Numbered from the stretch's first letter, positions 11,961-21,817 are shown. The stretch: DNA of 64,000 nucleotides from Muraenolepis orangiensis (GCA_027704905.1 CM051019.1:21513995-21577994); one strand, 5' to 3'. Made by a program: numbers and translations. Notes: generated by a model from the sequence alone, not told the origin.

Positions 11961-12248
11961 CTGGAAGAGACCAGCAGCAGGTAAAGACTCGGTAGAGACC
12001 AGCGGATAGAGACATAATAGAAAAGGCCTAGCGGCTAGGGTGTTTGAATCCCTACCAAAAAGCTACTGGGTTTAATTCTCAATGTCCACCATATCTACAT
12101 GTGGTCATCCTTGAGCTAGATGTCTAACCCCCTTCCATCTCCTTAACGACATGAACATCTACAGTTCACTGGAAGCAACATTTGATAAAAGAACACAGGG
12201 GAAAGAGGAGGAGATGGAGAGACGAGGAAGAGAGAGAGAAGATGGGAT

Positions 12249-12333
12249 TTAATCTATTGTGTCGTTGAAGAAGCGGGATTGGCTCCCAACAAAGTCTTGT
12301 ATGGAGTCCAACACATCTGCTGTTTTTGGATGC
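12249..12333 (-). CDS. Candidate terminal exon of an unidentified gene
   Basis: The minus-strand acceptor TTTTTAG is followed by 27 codons (HPKTADVLDSIQDF...RFFNDTID) and a TAA at 12,251-12,249. The duplicate near 38,066-38,145 has substitutions. It may belong to the same gene as the frame at 12,786-13,043. It ends in a stop, so it cannot precede the 11,785-11,960 exon in one transcript unless a different donor is used. Confidence 0.25.
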
Positions 12334-12345
12334 CTAAAAAAATAA

Positions 12346-12785
12346 AAAATATATATCATCCATTTATCATCATATCATCCACTTTATTGTTATTTGTATT
12401 GTTATAATATAGTGTATATACTATATCATGTTTGTTAATCGTTTATAGTTTATCATACATAGTATATAGTGTTGTTTATTGTATAGTATTGGACGGACAG
12501 ACGGACATGTTTTGAAGAAGTTGCTAAGGTGCTATCAAGGAAGCAACGAGTAGCTGAGAGGACATCTGGTACGACAGGATAGGCCCAGACAATGAGGGCT
12601 GATCACAGAGCTGCTTATCTCATGTCACTGAGGTGACACGACCAACCTCAATCTGGTACACTTGCATTGGTCCGTCAGCTAGCTAGTGGACATCCCTTTC
12701 TGCCCAGGTTTTGTGGTACTTTGGGTGCTGGTCTCCTAAAAACAACCGAAAAGTACACCGCATTTCCACCACCCTCTCCTGTAAC
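12346..12785. other. Non-coding stretch
   Basis: AT-rich sequence with degenerate TATA/TAGT runs. No feature is supported. Confidence 0.5.
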
Positions 12786-13043
12786 CTATCCTATAAACAG
12801 CACCAGTAGTATCATTTCCATCCGTAGTAATGCTCCCAGCAGTATGGGTGTAGACTCTACCAGTCGGCTCCATCCCTCAGATGCTCCATGAAGCCTGTGA
12901 GCTGCTCCGTCGTCCAGCTGGAGCAGAGCTGGACCGACCTCCATCTCCTCCGAGTCCCGGAACACAGCCGTGTCGCGGAGAACCCATGGGAGAACCGGAC
13001 ACCCCGGTTGGTTCTCCCTCACGTTGGGCTCAAACGTCGCTTG
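12786..13043 (-). CDS. Possible exon in a GC-rich segment
   Basis: On the minus strand, CACGTTTAG could be an acceptor at 13,044. The open frame then starts QATFEPNVRENQPGCPVLPW and passes through DSEEMEVGPALLQLDDG. The region is CpG-rich compared with its flanks. A competing plus-strand frame of 147 codons covers the same bases, and neither is recognised. This is the weakest of the candidate exons. Confidence 0.2.
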   Translation of the reverse strand, partial: QATFEPNVRENQPGCPVLPWVLRDTAVFRDSEEMEVGPALLQLDDGAAHRLHGASEGWSRLVESTPILLGALLRMEMILLVLFIG

Positions 13044-13109
13044 CTAAACGTGGAGAGGAACCACGCGGTCGCCCTCGCGGCTTTGGATGCTGTAGTCCCC
13101 GCCAGTCAC

Positions 13110-13660
13110 GTGACTGGATATGAACGACAGCCATTGAGGATGGCTCGGAGAGTCATGGCTTTAGGACTACATTCACACATGGTGGCAGACATGAGGAAAC
13201 ACGGTCTGTCATCTGAACTTATCTCAGGGTGGATTGTTCTGAATATCATCGTTTCTGACCCACGTTCACTTTCACTATTAGACTACTTCCTTAACGGACG
13301 GTTTTTTCATGTATATCTATTTCCAAGTTGACAAGCTTAAAATACCGAAAAGTACACGGACCTAACATAAATAATAATAATAAGTAATAATTACTTGTTT
13401 GTGTTCCGTCTCTTTGCTCACATGTAGTGAACATGACCGGCAGGCCCTCGTATAATATCCACAATAGGTGTCCATAAGATGCCTGACGTAGCTGGTAAAA
13501 AGGTATCTAAATATTACACTACGGAGGAAACATTTGAAAATCAAAGTGTTTAGAATAAAACGCTTTACACCTAATTAATTCTGTTTAAAGTTGCGTATTT
13601 GTAATATCCGGGGTATTTTTTGATAGTTTACGTCCTAGTCTCCCACTGACCTATTTTTAG
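13110..13660. other. Sequence upstream of the X-box promoter
   Basis: No gene is recognised. The stretch moves from GC-rich (13,100) to AT-rich (13,330-13,600) before the CCAAT and X-box cluster. Confidence 0.4.
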
Positions 13661-13768
13661 CCAATAGCGTCCGTTAGCGTGTTGTCATGTTTCCATGGTA
13701 ACGGCCGCGTATATCCTGGAGCGTTCACTGCGCTCAGCTCATTCTCTACTGAGCAAGCAGAACAGAAG
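13661..13768 (+). promoter_or_regulatory. Putative promoter: CCAAT box, RFX X-box and 5' UTR exon with splice donor
   Basis: A CCAAT box (GCCAATAGCG, about 13,662) is followed by GTTTCCATGGTAAC at 13,689-13,702. This fits the RFX X-box consensus GTNNCCATNGNAAC typical of ciliary-gene promoters. About 65 bp downstream is a strong donor, AACAGAAG|GTAAGAA, with the exon ending at 13,768. No ATG in this exon starts a useful frame, so it would be a 5' UTR exon. The nearest plus-strand coding exon is the kinase exon at 23,159. The X-box is palindromic and could also serve a minus-strand gene. Confidence 0.4.
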
Positions 13769-13850
13769 GTAAGAACTCATTCTCTCTCTCTCTCCCCTTA
13801 CTGTATATCAGTGGCGAAGCGTGTCTATCACAACTGGACCTTCTGTAGAC

Positions 13851-14397
13851 CAGGGGTTCCCCAACTTTTCAGCCCGCGACCCCCAACATAACAGACCCCC
13901 CCCCCCCACTATCACCGGAGGGACTGGAACATTAAAAACAACGTGTGCACAGATCTTCACCATCGCGAACATCGTGAAGTCCAGGGGGGGGGGTGGTCCA
14001 ACGTGAAGTCCAAGGGGGGGGGGGGGGGGGTCCAACGTGAAGTCCAAGGGGGGGGGGGGGGGGTCCAACGTGAAGTCCAAGGGGGGGGGGGGGGAGGGGG
14101 TAATCGCGTGTGAAAAAAATTGTGTAGCTTTTTTTCAGCTGCAAATGATACTGTCGTGAATCTGTCGGAATCAGAATTCCCTATTCGTCACCCTTACATA
14201 TTAAACGGACTTACATAATAAAAAAGATCTATGCACACGTTATTATTAACAATAATAATAATAATAATAATAATAAAAATTATAATAAAAAATAAAAAAT
14301 ATTAAATAAAAACCTCATGGTCACATCAAGAGGATTCTGAAATCATCTCGCGACCCCCCCCCTCGGGGTCCCGCGACCCCCACTTTGGGAACCCCTG
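13851..14397 (+). mobile_element. hAT MITE nested in hAT-A
   Basis: It starts CAGGGGTTCCCC and ends GGGAACCCCTG. The 8-bp target duplication CTGTAGAC lies at 13,843-13,850 and 14,398-14,405. Long G and C runs (13,900-14,100) and (AAT)n near 14,255 account for the odd composition and for proline- or glycine-rich spurious frames. Confidence 0.9.
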
Positions 14398-14408
14398 CTG
14401 TAGACCAC

Positions 14409-14470
14409 TTGTCACTTGGCACTTTCACCTGTCAAATTGAAAGTGAAAAGGTGAAAGTGCTAATGACAAG
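14409..14470. repeat. Imperfect foldback inside hAT-A
   Basis: Arm CTTGTCACTTGGCACTTTCACC pairs with GGTGAAAGTGCTAATGACAAG around an 18-bp centre. It lies just inside the nested MITE. Confidence 0.7.
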
Positions 14471-14969
14471 ACATATGCAAATTAGGTGATTATTGATCGC
14501 GGTTTTGTAACTCTTAGTTACGTTAAGTCTTTTCACGTTAAGTGATGCAAAGAAAGATCAAGTCCAAACTCTCAATTTAAATGCACAACAATGCTTAACA
14601 AACCCAAGTCAGCCATTAACTAATCAGTCAACAAGTGTGTGGAAACTAAATGCAACAACCAGCTCAACGAGACGCAACACTGCGACAAAACCAGCAAAGA
14701 CAAATGAGTCTCACTCACCAATGATGTTCACTTAAAGACCAAATCCATTCTCCTGTCCTTCTGGATGAATGGTGCGACCACCATCAGGTCATAAAGCTGA
14801 TCGCTTTTCAGATCCAAAATAAGTTGCCTTTCCAATTCCCTGCCCTCTGGTCGGTCCCATCAGTAGAGCCTCTCGTGGCTAGTAGAGCCCGTTAGCCACG
14901 GGTATCTTTCCCATTTGCTAGCCTGAAAATGGCGAACATAATCTGCTTTAACAACTTGATTCAGCTCAA

Positions 14970-15086
14970 GATTGTCAGGCGTTGGACGGCCTTTTTTTTA
15001 ATAATGTCCATCTTTACATTGAATGGTCGTCTTGAAAATGGTTCCGACAATAAATCTGCAACGACATCATCTTCGCCTGTTGCCAT
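14970..15086 (-). pseudogene. N-terminus of a ZMYM1-like hAT transposase (remnant)
   Basis: An ATG at 15,086 opens a frame with MATGEDDVVADLLSEPFS followed by RRPFNVKMDIIKK. This is the N-terminal segment common in DUF4371/ZMYM1-like hAT transposases of fish. The frame then diverges, and no zinc finger or catalytic core is present in this element. It marks hAT-A as a deletion derivative of an autonomous hAT. Confidence 0.6.
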
Positions 15087-15596
15087 TTTGACGTAAAATC
15101 CTACGTAGAAACAACGTAGCACTACGCTAGATCCCCTCTCACTCCAGCCACCTTGCACCTTCTAGCTCCCTATTGAGCTGCGGGGAAATCTGAAAGAATA
15201 CGCCCATTGGCTACAAATCACTATATGATTGGTTGATCAAATTGTCAATCCAAACGTACGCTCTCATTAGTACTTTGGTTGAAGGATATTCTTCCCAGCA
15301 ACCCAGAAAAATATCTGATTGGTTGCATTGTTTTTCCAACACAAAACCACTCAAATGCGTCGTGCATGGACCGAGAAAGACAAACAAATCAACGTAACTG
15401 TAATATAACAGATAACAACACAGATACGATTCTCATTTATTCATTTTATTTCAATTGTATTACATTTTATTAAATTGTATTACATTTTATTAATACAATT
15501 AATTAGATTTTTTTGGTTTCATCTGAGAGTTCCAGGGTCTTCTCTGAATACCTTGAAGGCCCTGACGCTTCACCACTGCTGTATACACGTTGTAAA

Positions 15597-15690
15597 CAGT
15601 GGCGGCTGGTGCATTTTTCACCAGGGGGGGGCTATACCATTTTTTTAAATTTGCAATTACATATTGTTAATTACATTATTGTAGGAGCAC
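15597..15690 (+). mobile_element. Left end of hAT-B, truncated copy
   Basis: It starts CAGTGGCGGCTGGTGCATTT directly after GTTGTAAA, exactly like the complete hAT-B at 19,914. After about 95 bp the sequence diverges. Confidence 0.75.
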
Positions 15691-15925
15691 CTACAAGCAC
15701 CTTCAAGGACACTATTACAAACACCCTGGTACACACATGCAGCTGCTTTGCCTGATGCTCACTACCAATGTCTTGACCTCTCCTATAGTATGCATTGCCA
15801 TGAAGGAATGAATGGATGAATGAATGAATGAATGAATGAATGAATGAATGAATGAATGAATGATTGAATGGATGAATGTTCTATATTATTTTAATGACTG
15901 ATTGAACCATAGCAGTATTGTTTTA
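15691..15925. repeat. (GAAT)n microsatellite and flank
   Basis: ATGAATGAATGAATGAATGA-type repeats run from about 15,803 to 15,870. No gene is present. Confidence 0.85.
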
Positions 15926-15929
15926 GAGA

Positions 15930-16137
15930 TGTTATATGTTTAACTGCTATGCCTGTCATCTCTGCTCTGTGTCATTGTGTTGTCTCCTGGGTTCTGTAGT
16001 GCCCGGAGTCTGTCTTTTTATTTTCTTCCTCCCAACCCCCATCCCCTCAGGAAGCCTTTTGCCTCCTGTCAGGTCATCATTGAAAATAAGAATTTGTTCT
16101 TAATTGATTTTCCTGGCTAAATAAAGGTTCTACTACT
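15930..16137 (+). mobile_element. L2-like LINE 3' tail
   Basis: The stretch ends with AAATAAGAATTTGTTCTTAA and CCTGGCTAAATAAAGGTTC, the usual 3' terminus of fish L2-like LINEs. A TACTACTACT run follows. Confidence 0.7.
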
Positions 16138-16360
16138 ACTAGGAGTGCGGAACAAAAGGACTGCCAGGCGATAGTTTAGTTGCGAGACACTGCGGTCCTT
16201 TCTTTATTTTCCACTTCCTTATTTATCCCCAATACGTCAACACGTCACCCCGGTTGCTCCCCCCCCGTCAACAACGTCATCCTCCCTTAAAGGCACATAC
16301 CCTTGTGCATCACCCAACACCGGATGTGAATTATATTGTCCATACCCGTTGTCCCCTACA
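16138..16360 (-). repeat. 3' LTR of the Gypsy element
   Basis: Matches 19,559-19,781 almost base for base. The outer end reads ACTAGGAG instead of the expected TGTAGGAG. Confidence 0.92.
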
Positions 16361-17712
16361 TGCGCCCCCCCAGAATTCACAAGAACAGGCTGTATAAGCC
16401 GTTGCGGACCCCGGATAATCCTGCCGAAACGGCTGCGGGTGTCCAGTGTCCGTGTTGCGACGGGACCAGTGACCACCAGAGGGTGATCGGAGGACTTGAC
16501 GGCCAGAGGCAACCCCTGCGTCGTGGGGGAACCCGTAGCCACCGGAGGGTGGTCTGAGGTTTTGACGGTCGGGGGGCGGCCGCGCCTCGGCGACTGAGCC
16601 ACAGGAACCGGATGATCCAGGTCCACATGTGCTGGTTTTAGACGATCCACTGAGATGTGGTCCGGTTTCCCCCCTATGTCAACCACGAACGATTTCTCCC
16701 CCGTCTCCAAAACCCGAAAAGGCCCATCATAAGGTGGCTGTAGCGGCGACCGATGGGCATCATGCCGGACAAAAACGTACTCTGCTGTGTGCAGATTAGG
16801 TGGCAAATATGCCTGCGGCAACCGGTGCTGCGATGTGGGCACAGGCAGAAACACCTTGGCATTGTCCAGGAAGGAGGATCGTTGCCGGCCGGCAGACCAA
16901 GGCGTTGTGGATGAAATCCCCGGGGACTCGCAATGGCTGCCCATAAACCAGTTCAGCTGAGGAAGCCTGAAGGTCTTCCATAGGGGCTGATCGGAGGCCT
17001 AGCATGACCCACGGAAGTTGGTCAACCCACCCACTGTCTCGGAGACTGGCCCTAAATGCGGCCTTCATTGACCTATGAAACCTCTCACACAGTCCATTGG
17101 CTTGAGGGTGATAAGCCGTTGTGCGGTGCAGCTTCACCCCGAGACCCTGGGCCACTGCACTCCAGAGTTCCGATGTGAACTGAGGCCCTCGTCCGAGGTT
17201 ATGTCCGATGGGGCACCAAAACGGCCAACCCAGGTCCCGATGAATGCTCGTGCCACGTCCGCAGATGTAGTGGAAACCAGTGGAACTACCTCTGGCCAAC
17301 GTGTCGTCCTGTCAACCATGGTAAGGAGGTAGGTGCAACCGCGAGAGGGCGGCAGAGGCCCAACCAAGTCCACATGCACATGATCAAACCGCCTTTCGGG
17401 CACCTTGAAAGGGGTTAATGGGGCCTTGGTGTGTCGGTGCACCTTGGCCCGTTGACACTCCACACAAGCATTAGCCCAATCTCGCACATCTCTTTTAAGT
17501 CCGTGCCAGACGAATTTGGCTGTCACCAACTGCTGTGATGCTTTCCTGCCCGGGTGGGAAAGGCAGTGGAGAGCATCGAAAACCCGCCTCCTCCAAGCGG
17601 CAGGGACCACAGGTGAAATGTCACAGAGGAGCGTGGAACCGGTGTCATCAAAACGAATGTCCACCAACTGTAGGCCTGTATCCGTGGCCTGTATCAGTCG
17701 GCTGCCATACAT
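16361..17712 (-). pseudogene. Gypsy integrase, frameshifted
   Basis: Integrase joins element DNA to the host chromosome. The region shows an HHCC zinc-binding segment (HCLSHPGRKAS ... CVECQRAK). The DDE core has its first Asp in HVDLVGPLPPS, its second in the TSD segment, and its Glu in NGLCERFHRSMK. The C-terminal GPY/F-type module reads YDGPFRVLETGEKSFVV. Frameshifts near 17,190 and 16,850 break it. The C-terminal tail contains two related proline-rich stretches (SDHPPVATGSP and SDHPLVVTGPV) and no chromodomain. Confidence 0.85.
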
Positions 17713-18440
17713 GCATAATCAATGCCGAGGTGGACCGTACTGATGATAGCCCGAGAGAGGCAGTCGGCGACAGGGTTGTTCTTCCCGGGAATATGTTGGA
17801 TATCTGTAGTAAACTCTGAGATGGCGGACAACTGGCGTTGCTGGCGAGCGGACCATGGCTCTGAAACCTTGGCCATGGCAAACGCTGTAAATGGCCGGCC
17901 CTCCAACAGGAACCGAAAATGCCGTACTGCCAGGTGGAGGCTGAGAAGCTCCCGGTCGAAAGTGCTGTATTTCCACTCACTGGCTCTGAGCTGAAAAGTC
18001 CTGAATGTGCGGTATGGGGTAGCGGTCAGGGGTCGTAGCCTCATTTAGGCGCCGATAATCACCACACGGACGCCAACCCCCGGTGGCCTTTGGCACCATA
18101 TGGAGTGGCGAAGCCCAAGGGCTATTGGACCATCGCACAATACCGAGGCTCTCCATCGCCCCAAACTCAGCCTTAGCAATAGCCAGCTTGCCTGGGTCCA
18201 GGCGTCGTGCACGGGCATACACTGGCGGGCCCGCAGTCGGTATGTAATGTTCCACCCCGTGCTTAACTGTAGCTGCTGAAAAGGTGGGCATCGTAAGGGC
18301 TGGGAACTCAGCCAGCATGCTAGAAAACTCAGAGGTAGTGAGTGTACTGGACAGCCTTGAAGAGCCAGAGCTACTGAGTTGACATGGAAAAGAACTAAAA
18401 GTCTCTGCGCTGACCAAGCGCCGGTTTTTAACATCCACCA
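17694..18440 (-). pseudogene. Gypsy RT-RNase H with the catalytic core deleted
   Basis: The frame from 18,440 carries the RT N-terminal part (GIVRWSNSPWASPLHMVPK and GDYRRLNEATTPDRYPIPHI). It jumps at about 17,990 straight into the RNase H part (LRASEWKYSTFDRELLSLHL ... GKNNPVADCLSR). The fingers/palm region with the YxDD box and the first RNase H aspartate motif are absent. The deletion removes the polymerase core, so the element could only move in trans. Confidence 0.85.
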
Positions 18441-18803
18441 GAGACCATTAGCACACAGAAAATCAGCGCCCAACAATGGGTTAGACACCTTGGCAGTAAC
18501 AAATGTCCATGAGAACCGCTGCCCCTCAAAACACAATGTCACAACCCGTTCACCATAGGTTTGTATTGGACTACCGTTGGCCGCTTCTAGTGGTGCCCCC
18601 CGTACCCCCGCTTGTATATCCAGACTTGATGCCGGCAAAACGCTCACAGTAGCCCCCGTGTCGCATAGAAAACGCCGTCCTGACAGTGTGTCTCTGATGA
18701 ACAATAAACTGCCTTCATGGCCAACACTCATGGCAGCTAGCGGGTGCTGGCCTTCCCGTTTCCCGACACATTTGCATGGGGGTAGTTGCATGGGGGTAGG
18801 CAT
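18440..18803 (-). pseudogene. Gypsy protease region
   Basis: The frame contains the retropepsin active site in RRFLCDTGATVSVLPAS and the downstream LLGADFL block. It is separated from the RT frame by a frameshift near 18,440. It overlaps the end of gag (18,737) in a different frame. Confidence 0.8.
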
Positions 18804-19438
18804 CTTCTAGCTTTAGCGCCATATTGTGCATGGTAGAAACACATGCCCGTGGTGTTTTGTTTCCTTGGAGGGTAGGGGGCTCTGGCCAGGGCAGCAGCCA
18901 CAGCAGGTGATGCAGAGTCATCGACCTGGTACCCCACATTAGCCACTTTACCATGTTGTGTAGCAGCGAGAACTGCATCAGCCTCTTTAGCCAATGCACG
19001 ATAGTCTGTAATGTGAGTATTGGCCAAAGCGGACCGTACTTGCCCTGGTAGCTGCTGTAGGAATATCTCTCTGAAGATGAAACACGGCTTGTGGTCGCCT
19101 GGTAGTAGAGCCAACATCCGATCCATCAGCTCCGATGGTTTAGCATCGCCCAGCCCCGGCAGAGACAGTAGTTGACGTGCCCGCTCAGACTCCGTCAGCC
19201 CGAAAGTCTCTAGTAGGACACCTTTCAGTGTTTCATACGAGTCCTCTGGAGGGTTCACGAGCAGATGCGCTACTCTGGACGCGGTAGCGCTGCCGAGGGC
19301 GGACACCACGTAATAGTATTTGGTCTCCTCATCTGTGATCCTCCGTATGGCGAACTGCGCCTCTGCCTGCGCGAACCAAACGGCAGCCTGCTGCTCCCAA
19401 AACTCCGGTAGCTTAATAGCTACAGCGTTTGTGCTCAT
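18737..19438 (-). CDS. Gypsy Gag-like protein
   Basis: The open frame of 233 codons starts at ATG 19,438, just inside the 5' LTR and leader. It begins MSTNAVAIKLPEFWEQQAAV, resembling the capsid/nucleocapsid precursor of fish Gypsy elements. The capsid-like part covers about residues 8-150. Near the end is a C-x2-H-x3-G-x4-C-type knuckle (CFYHAQYGAKARRC). The frame is uninterrupted, unlike pol. Confidence 0.85.
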   Translation of the reverse strand: MSTNAVAIKLPEFWEQQAAVWFAQAEAQFAIRRITDEETKYYYVVSALGSATASRVAHLLVNPPEDSYETLKGVLLETFGLTESERARQLLSLPGLGDAKPSELMDRMLALLPGDHKPCFIFREIFLQQLPGQVRSALANTHITDYRALAKEADAVLAATQHGKVANVGYQVDDSASPAVAAALARAPYPPRKQNTTGMCFYHAQYGAKARRCLPPCNYPHANVSGNGKASTR

Positions 19439-19558
19439 GTTGAAAAAAAAATAATAATAATAAATTACTTTAAAAAATAAAAAATTTAAAAAATTTAAAA
19501 AAATGAATAAATAAGTAAGTCCTTGGAAGCGTCCAAAAACGAACGTCAGGGTCACCAA

Positions 19559-19781
19559 TGTAGGAGTGCGGAACAAAAGGACTGCCAGGCGATAGTTTAG
19601 TTGCGAGACACTGCGGTCCTTTCTTTATTTTCCACTTCCTTATTTATCCCCAATACGTCAACACGTCACCCCGGTTGCTCCCCCCCCGTCAACTACGTCA
19701 TCCTCCCTTAAAGGCACATACCCTTGTGCATCACCCAACACCGGATGTGAATTATATTGTCCATACCCGTTGTCCCCTACA
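19559..19781 (-). repeat. 5' LTR of the Gypsy element
   Basis: Plus-strand ends TGTAGGAG and CCCCTACA, 223 bp. The right flank is the ATTTTATTAA-rich hAT-A sequence. Confidence 0.92.
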
Positions 19782-19895
19782 TTTTATTAAATTGTATTAC
19801 ATTTTATTAATACAATTAATTCGATTTTTTTGGTTTCATCTGAGAGTTCCAGAGTCTTCTCTGAATACCTTGAAGGCCCTGACGCTTCACCACTG
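19782..19895. mobile_element. Right end of a hAT-A copy (duplicate of 15,465-15,578)
   Basis: It matches the last 114 bp of the first hAT-A, including the CTTCACCACTG end and the same CTGTATACAC flank. Together with the hAT-B start beyond it, this forms a direct repeat of about 215 bp that brackets the L2 tail and the Gypsy element. Confidence 0.85.
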
Positions 19896-20213
19896 CTGTA
19901 TACACGTTGTAAACAGTGGCGGCTGGTGCATTTTTCACCAGGGGGGGCTATACTATTTTTTTTAATTTGCAATTACATATTGTTAATTACATTATATACA
20001 ATTACTTTTTGTATTGAAATGTCGCCCTTCTGTCCATCACTTTCATCATGGCCACGCAAGGCCAGCTCAAAGGCACCACAGAACTTCACACAGTCTATTC
20101 TTTTAGACTTTATTTGGTACATGGATCCATAAACACATTTAAGAGGAAACAACGAGTTAACAATAAGGTGAGTTTGGTCAGTGATTTAAACAAGCAGGTA
20201 TATATATATATAT

Positions 20214-21188
20214 CAGTGGCATGTCTATCACAACTGGACCTTCTGTAGACCAGGGGTTCCCCAACTTTTCAGCCCGCGACCCCCAAAATAACAGACGGGG
20301 GGGGGGTAATCGCGATCGCGAACATCGTGTGTGGCTTTTTTTCAATGATGATACTGTCGTGAATCTGTGGGAATCAGAATTCCTTTATTTGTCACTCATG
20401 TTATTATTAACAATAATAATACAAATGATAAAAAATAAATAAACCTCATGGGTCACATCAAGAGGATTCTGAAATCATCTCGTGACCCCCCCCCCTCGGG
20501 GTCCCGCGACCCCCACTTTGGGAACCCCTGCTGTAGACCACCGTTTTTTTATAGTCAGACGGACACACTTTATGCCTTATCTCATTTAGGCAGATAAGAT
20601 TGTCGCAGCCAATTTCCAAGTGTACCATAGTTGGTAAAGCAGTGTCCATGTAGTGAAGTAACAGCCCATCATCTTCGCCTTCGCCATTTTGACGTAAAAT
20701 CCTACGTAGAAACAACGTAGCACTACGCTAGATCCCCTCTCGCTCCAGCCAGTAGACCTAGCTCCCTATTGAGCTGTGGGGAAATCTGAAAGAATACGCC
20801 CATTGGCTACAAATCACTATATGATTGGTTGATCAAATTGTCAATCCAAACGTACGCTCTCATTCAGTCTAAGGGCCAAAGTCATCGGGAATACTTTGGT
20901 TGAAGGATATTCTTCCCAGCAACCTAGAAAATATCTGATTGGTTGCATTGTTTTTCCAACACAAAACCACTCAAATGTGTCGTGCATGGACCGAGAAAGA
21001 CAAACAAATCAACGTAACACTGTAATATAACAGATAACAACACAGATACCATTCTCATTTATTCATTTTATTTAAATTTGATTAAATTGTATTACATTTT
21101 AGTAATACAATTAATTCGATTTTGTTTTTCATCTGAGAGTTCCAGGGTCTTCTCTGAATACCTTGAAGGCCCTGACGCTTCACCACTG
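20214..21188 (-). mobile_element. hAT-A copy nested in hAT-B
   Basis: It starts CAGTGGCATGTC and ends GACGCTTCACCACTG, flanked by ATATATAT on both sides. It carries the same nested MITE at the same site as the 13,809 copy. Confidence 0.85.
20251..20530 (+). mobile_element. hAT MITE nested in the nested hAT-A
   Basis: It starts CAGGGGTTCCCC and ends GGGAACCCCTG. The target duplication CTGTAGAC lies at 20,243-20,250 and 20,531-20,538. It is a shorter version of the 13,851 copy. Confidence 0.88.
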
Positions 21189-21817
21189 ATATATATATAC
21201 CTGCTTGTTTAAATCACTCACGAAAACTATATCAATCACTCAACAAAAATATATATATATCGGCACACACTGACAAAAAACACTGACATATATTTGTAAG
21301 TGTGTGTGTGTGTGTGTTTTTGCGTGTGTGCATGTGTGTGTGTGTTTTTGCGTGCGTGCGTGTGCGTGTGCGTGTGTGCGTGTGCCCGCAGAGACAGAGC
21401 ATAATATGCTTTTCCTAGTAGTACACTGTGACGCACACAAATGACGATGCTGGATGCTCGATGCTCCAAAATCTTCCGGGAGGGCTGTTTGAGGATGCTG
21501 ATTGGCTACATTTTATGTCACTCGTTTATATCTTGAATCAGCAATTGGCTAAACTGCTACAGAGACCCGCCTCCGTGGGGCGATTTGAAAAGCGCCCCAG
21601 CAGCATCGTCATACAAATGCGCCCTTAAGGCTGCAGTGTACTAGGCATATGTGTACTAGGAAAAGCATATTATGTTGCGCATATTATGGGTGCATTCCAT
21701 ATTTTAAACACACATATTGACAATTTATATATATATATTTTTTATTTTGTTTGTGCGTGTGGTTTAGGGGGGGCGGCGCCCCATCGCCCCCTATGGGCCA
21801 GCGCCACTGGTTGTAAA

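Larger units (their letters stand above)
10880..12345 (-). repeat. Segmental duplication block, copy A
   Basis: The block matches 29,262-29,696, continues after a LINE insertion with 33,281-33,297, and then matches 35,245-35,597 and 37,916-38,150. It carries candidate minus-strand exons. Copy A lacks about 1.95 kb that copy B has between 33,298 and 35,245. Copy A also has a solo LTR that copy B lacks. Confidence 0.85.
13809..15578 (-). mobile_element. hAT-A element (non-autonomous)
   Basis: The ends are CAGTGGCGAAGCGT and ACGCTTCACCACTG, which form terminal inverted repeats. They are flanked by an 8-bp target duplication with one mismatch (CTGTATAT at 13,801-13,808, CTGTATAC at 15,579-15,586). 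The element holds a nested MITE, a foldback segment and the first exon remnant of a transposase. Related copies lie at 20,214-21,188 and from 50,179 onward. Confidence 0.85.
16138..19781 (-). mobile_element. Gypsy LTR retrotransposon, internally deleted
   Basis: The two LTRs are 16,138-16,360 (3') and 19,559-19,781 (5'), both about 223 bp and nearly identical. A purine tract (TGGGGGGGCGCA, minus strand) precedes the 3' LTR. A TGGTGACCCTGACG-type primer-binding site follows the 5' LTR. Gag, protease, a partial RT, RNase H and integrase are in Gypsy order. The RT core is missing. The flanks show no target duplication, and the first bases of the left LTR are altered. Confidence 0.92.
19914..21809 (+). 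mobile_element. hAT-B element, complete, with nested hAT-A
   Basis: The ends are CAGTGGCGGCTGG and (as reverse complement) CAGTGGCGCTGG. The perfect 8-bp target duplication GTTGTAAA lies at 19,906-19,913 and 21,810-21,817. No transposase frame remains. A second hAT-A copy has inserted into its TA-rich centre. It also holds a (GT)n tract at about 21,300-21,390. Confidence 0.88.

Noticed and set aside
12888..13331. 147-codon plus-strand frame in a GC-rich segment
   Set aside because: No recognisable domain. It overlaps a competing minus-strand frame and GC richness alone explains its length.
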